From assembly GCA_963749875.1 (NCBI GenBank), contig CAVVOX010000002.1:1612001-1676000 (forward strand): 64,000 nt of DNA. The letters are read 5' to 3'. A model generated the notes under the pieces. That model did no database searches. It was not told the origin of the DNA and saw only the letters and a list, made by a program, of their open reading frames with translations. Shown here in pieces: positions 61,173 through 64,000 of the stretch; the stretch's first letter is position 1, and each line of letters begins with the position of its first letter. This stretch comes from JAHQVI01 sp963749875 (GTDB lineage Bacteria; Pseudomonadota; Alphaproteobacteria; Rhizobiales; Rhodomicrobiaceae). A program made the position numbers and the translations under genes.

Positions 61173-62853
61173 GTTTCCCCCAGGATTGATCCTTGTCGTC
61201 GGCGGGCTGCTCGTGCCGCTGTTGCGGGGCTATCTGCGCGCGGCGTTCATGCTGGCGCTTCCAGTCATTGCCTTTTTTTACATGATCGGCCTGCCATATG
61301 GTGAGCTGGGCAAGATCCAGTTTCTCCAGCTTACACTGACGGCCACGCGCGTCGATTCACTTAGCCTGATGTTCGGCTATGTGTTCCTGCTCGCGACGCT
61401 GATCGGCACGATCTACGCGCTGCATCTGAAGGACACCCTCCAGCATGTCGCCACGCTGATCTATGCCGGCGGCTCGCTTTGTGCCGTCTTTGCAGGCGAT
61501 CTCGTCAGCTTCTTCATTTGGTGGGAGGTGATCGCGGTCGCCTCCGTCTTTCTGATCTGGCCGGTCCGGACGGAACGCGCCTGGCGCGCCGGCCAGCGCT
61601 ATCTGATTGTGCAGATGGCCGCCGGCGTCATTTTGCTCGCCGGCGTCATGCTGCATTACCGGGCGACGGGGTCGATCGCGTTCGATCTGCTAGGTCTCGA
61701 CACGACGGCAAAGGCACTGATCCTGTTCGCGCTCGGCGTCAAGGCGGCCTTTCCGCTGCTTCATAACTGGCTCGAGGACAGCTATCCCGAGGCGACCGTG
61801 ACCGGCACCGTCTTGCTGTCCTCGTTCACGACGAAGGTCGCAATCTATGCCCTCGCCCGCGGTTATGCCGGGACCGATATCCTGGTCCCGATCGGTACCG
61901 TCATGACCGCCTTTCCGATCTTCTATGCTGTGATCGAGAATGATCTGCGCCGTGTTCTGTCCTATTCTATGATCAACCAGCTCGGCTTCATGGTGGTCGG
62001 CATCGGGATCGGCACCAATCTGGCGCTCAACGGCGCCGTCGCCCACGCTTTCGCCGACATCATCTTCAAAGGCCTGCTCTTCATGTCGATGGGCGCCGTG
62101 CTGTTCCGGGTCGGCACAGCGAAGGGTTCCGAACTCGGCGGACTTTATAAATCGATGCCCTGGACCACCAGCTTCTGCATGGTCGGGGCGGCATCGATCT
62201 CTGCCCTCCCTCTGTTCTCCGCCTTCGTCACAAAGTCGATGATTATGTCCGAGGCGATGGACCAGGGTCATTTCTGGGTCTGGCTGATCCTGCTGTTCGC
62301 CAGCGCAGGCGTCGTGGAGCACGCCGGCATCAAGATCCCCTATTTCGCCTTCTTCGCTCACGATTCCGGCAAGCGCTGCAAGGAGGCGCCCCTCAACATG
62401 CTGACGGCGATGGCCATATCGGCCGCGCTCTGCATCGGCATCGGCTCGTTTCCATCGATCTTCTACACGCTGCTGCCCTATAACGCCACCTACGAGCCTT
62501 ACACGCTCAATCACGTCGTCACCCAGACGCAGCTGCTCTTCTTCGCAGCACTCGCCGTCGCAGTGCTGATCCGGACCGGCATCTATCCGCCTGAGCTGCG
62601 CTCGGTCAATCTCGACGCCGACTGGTTCTATCGGCGTCTGGGCTACCGGACTCTTATGGGGCTCGATGCAGTGGCAAGTTGGGCCTGGGCGCAAGTCGTC
62701 GATATTGCCGGTGCCGGCGCCCGATTTTTCAATGCGCGCCTTCACAACCACCACGGCCCGGACGGCGTCTTCGGACGCTGGTGGCCGACCGGGACGATGG
62801 CGTTCTGGACGACGGTGATGCTCGGCGCCTATCTCATCCTGTCCTACCTCTGA
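61162..62853 (+). CDS. third MrpD/ND5-like proton-conducting subunit
   Basis: A 563-residue ND5-like antiporter subunit with about 15 membrane segments and a C-terminal extension. The conserved pair is Glu122 (FFIWWEVIAV) and Lys194 (LGVKAAFPLLH, followed by NWLEDSYPEA). The longer C-terminus (~470-563) differs from the other two D-type subunits. Last gene of the operon; no terminator hairpin with a T-run is visible in the 36 bases before the convergent uronate dehydrogenase. Confidence 0.9.
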   Translation: MTGEFPPGLILVVGGLLVPLLRGYLRAAFMLALPVIAFFYMIGLPYGELGKIQFLQLTLTATRVDSLSLMFGYVFLLATLIGTIYALHLKDTLQHVATLIYAGGSLCAVFAGDLVSFFIWWEVIAVASVFLIWPVRTERAWRAGQRYLIVQMAAGVILLAGVMLHYRATGSIAFDLLGLDTTAKALILFALGVKAAFPLLHNWLEDSYPEATVTGTVLLSSFTTKVAIYALARGYAGTDILVPIGTVMTAFPIFYAVIENDLRRVLSYSMINQLGFMVVGIGIGTNLALNGAVAHAFADIIFKGLLFMSMGAVLFRVGTAKGSELGGLYKSMPWTTSFCMVGAASISALPLFSAFVTKSMIMSEAMDQGHFWVWLILLFASAGVVEHAGIKIPYFAFFAHDSGKRCKEAPLNMLTAMAISAALCIGIGSFPSIFYTLLPYNATYEPYTLNHVVTQTQLLFFAALAVAVLIRTGIYPPELRSVNLDADWFYRRLGYRTLMGLDAVASWAWAQVVDIAGAGARFFNARLHNHHGPDGVFGRWWPTGTMAFWTTVMLGAYLILSYL

Positions 62854-62889
62854 GGAGCCGCATCGGAGCGACGCCGGCCGGGATCGCGG

Positions 62890-63693
62890 TCAGCTTTCAT
62901 CGGCCGGGTGGCCCGCCGCGGCGAAAGCGCCGCCCTGATAGATGACGGCCGGGTCGGTCGGCGCCTCGGGCTTGGCCCCGGCCATGATCTCATCGCGCCA
63001 CTTGGCTGCGTTGTGCTTGGGCTTCCATCCGAGAAAGCCGGCATTGCGGTTGTCCCACCATATCTGCTCATTGTCGGAGACGCCGTAGACAATGGTGTGG
63101 CCGAGGCGCGGCACGGCAAATGCGCATGCGATCAGGTCGAACAAATCCTCGGCGGCCAGCCAGGTCGCCAGCATGCGCCGGTCCTTCGGCTTGTCGAAGC
63201 ATGAGCCGATGCGTACCGACAGGCATTCCTGGCCGAATTTGTCGAAATAGAAGCTCGCCAGAGTCTCGCCGAATGCCTTCGATACTCCGTAGAGCGTGTC
63301 CGGCTTCGGCAGCACCCTGTTGTCGATCCGCTCGTCGCGCCGGTAGTAGCCGGTGACGTGGTTCGAGCTTGCGAATACGACGCGCGGCCGCCCGTGATGG
63401 CGCGCCGCCTCGAAGATATTGTAGGTGCCGAGGATATTGCCGTTGAGGATCCGCTCGAAGGGTTTCTCGATCGAGATGCCGCCAAGATGGATGACGCCGT
63501 CGACGCCGTCAAGAAGCGCGCTGACCGCCTGGACATCACCGAGTTCGCAGGCGGCGAACCTCTCATGCGCGGCAAGATCGTCGATCTTTGCGATATCCGA
63601 CAGCACGACGTGCTTCGCGATCCGCGGCAGGAATGGGCGCAGCTTGCTGCCGACGCCGCCCGCAGCCCCCGTCATCAGAAGCTTCTGAAGCAT
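62890..63693 (-). CDS. udh: uronate dehydrogenase
   Basis: A 267-residue NAD-dependent SDR that oxidises D-galacturonate or D-glucuronate to the aldarolactone. Rossmann motif TGAAGGVG (~8-15), HLGGISIEKPFE, ASSNHVTGYY, catalytic Tyr135-x3-Lys139 in LYGVSKAFGE, RIGSCF and NAGFLGWKPK are all close to the Agrobacterium enzyme. The ATG at 63693 has AGAGGAT upstream. It follows a TRAP large permease on the same strand by 14 bases, so the pair probably belongs to a uronate uptake and oxidation operon extending beyond the window. Confidence 0.93.
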   Translation of the reverse strand: MLQKLLMTGAAGGVGSKLRPFLPRIAKHVVLSDIAKIDDLAAHERFAACELGDVQAVSALLDGVDGVIHLGGISIEKPFERILNGNILGTYNIFEAARHHGRPRVVFASSNHVTGYYRRDERIDNRVLPKPDTLYGVSKAFGETLASFYFDKFGQECLSVRIGSCFDKPKDRRMLATWLAAEDLFDLIACAFAVPRLGHTIVYGVSDNEQIWWDNRNAGFLGWKPKHNAAKWRDEIMAGAKPEAPTDPAVIYQGGAFAAAGHPADES

Positions 63694-63707
63694 GGATGAT
63701 CCTCTTT

Positions 63708-64000
63708 TCAGTTCAGCAAACGCGGCAGCGTGAGCGAGACCGCCGGGATGTAGGTCACAAGCATCAGCGCCACGAGTATGGCCAGGTAGAATGGCCATAT
63801 GGTTCGCACGGCATCCTCTATTCTGACCCCGCCGATCGCGCAACCGACGAAGAGACACGCCCCGACCGGCGGCGTGCAGAGACCGAGGCCGAGATTTATC
63901 ATCAGAATGATGCCGAACTGAATGGGATCCATGCCGAGACTGACCACGACCGGCAGGAAGATCGGGGTGCAGATCAGGATGAGCGCCGCCATGTCCATGA
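63708..64000 (-). CDS. dctM: TRAP transporter large permease, C-terminal part (cut by window edge)
   Basis: The last ~97 residues of a DctM-type permease; the gene continues past the right edge, so the true start is not visible. It has IFLPVVVSLGMDPIQFGIILMINLGLG with the LCTPPVGACLFVG segment typical of TRAP large subunits, and two further helices. It precedes uronate dehydrogenase on the same strand, suggesting uronate as substrate. Confidence 0.88.
   Translation of the reverse strand, partial: MDMAALILICTPIFLPVVVSLGMDPIQFGIILMINLGLGLCTPPVGACLFVGCAIGGVRIEDAVRTIWPFYLAILVALMLVTYIPAVSLTLPRLLN

Overview
This window comes from a high-GC alphaproteobacterium, probably of the Hyphomicrobiales (Rhizobiales) type. 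The inference rests on gene content (HerA-like DUF853 ATPase, DUF2066 protein, ribbon-helix-helix protein, Mrp-type antiporter, SSS-domain histidine kinase) and on intergenic repeats typical of that class. No genus can be assigned from the sequence alone. There is no rRNA, CRISPR array, prophage or intact insertion sequence; one tRNA with a CAU anticodon is present.

Layout. 0.2-9.9 kb: housekeeping genes (HerA-like ATPase, DUF2066 protein, secreted RNase T2, FolM/PTR1-type pterin reductase, an mtnA plus class II aldolase pair for methylthioadenosine salvage, an Uup-like ABC-F ATPase, and a pseudo-receiver/anti-sigma-kinase fusion). 10.7-13.8 kb: a molybdate region (modE, modC, modB, modA) with a good ModE box before modA. 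13.9-16.6 kb: dusA, an isoprenylcysteine-methyltransferase-like membrane protein and a proline iminopeptidase. 16.6-23.2 kb: an acetate/solute symporter pair facing a LuxR-type response regulator, followed by a convergent 1175-residue SSS-domain hybrid histidine kinase, the architecture of CrbS/CrbR and MxtR/ErdR.

23.4-36 kb: tRNA, then an accessory, partly AT-rich, envelope/polysaccharide region. It holds a frameshifted membrane protein, a short SPFH protein, a minus-strand operon (epimerase, three tandem paralogous glycosyltransferases, GH39-like glycosidase, mostly joined by ATGA overlaps), a divergent plus-strand pair (CDP-paratose-2-epimerase-like and UDP-glucuronate decarboxylase), and an AT-rich SGNH-like gene. 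36-42.5 kb: a sugar-acid uptake and catabolism unit (FadR-type GntR regulator, TRAP transporter, UlaG-like hydrolase, IlvD/Edd-type sugar-acid dehydratase) with a shared 17-bp operator candidate. 42.7-48.7 kb: a YbhG-F-S-R efflux system with a divergent CecR-type TetR regulator and its palindromic operator. 48.8-55 kb: small regulatory and redox genes, including a gluconate-dehydrogenase-like pair and a monohaem cytochrome c. 55.4-62.9 kb: a ten-gene, fully overlapping Mrp/Mbh-type cation/proton antiporter operon with three MrpD/ND5-like subunits. 62.9-64 kb: uronate dehydrogenase and the end of a second TRAP large permease.

Three observations cut across the map. A ~125-bp two-hairpin repeat occurs three times, twice supplying the stop codon of the preceding gene. 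Five genes are interrupted: four by an apparent single-base insertion in or beside a short homopolymer, one by an in-frame amber codon. This pattern suggests either assembly error or recent decay. Finally, catabolic genes for sugar acids and uronates recur with TRAP transporters, which fits an organism using plant- or algal-derived sugar acids.
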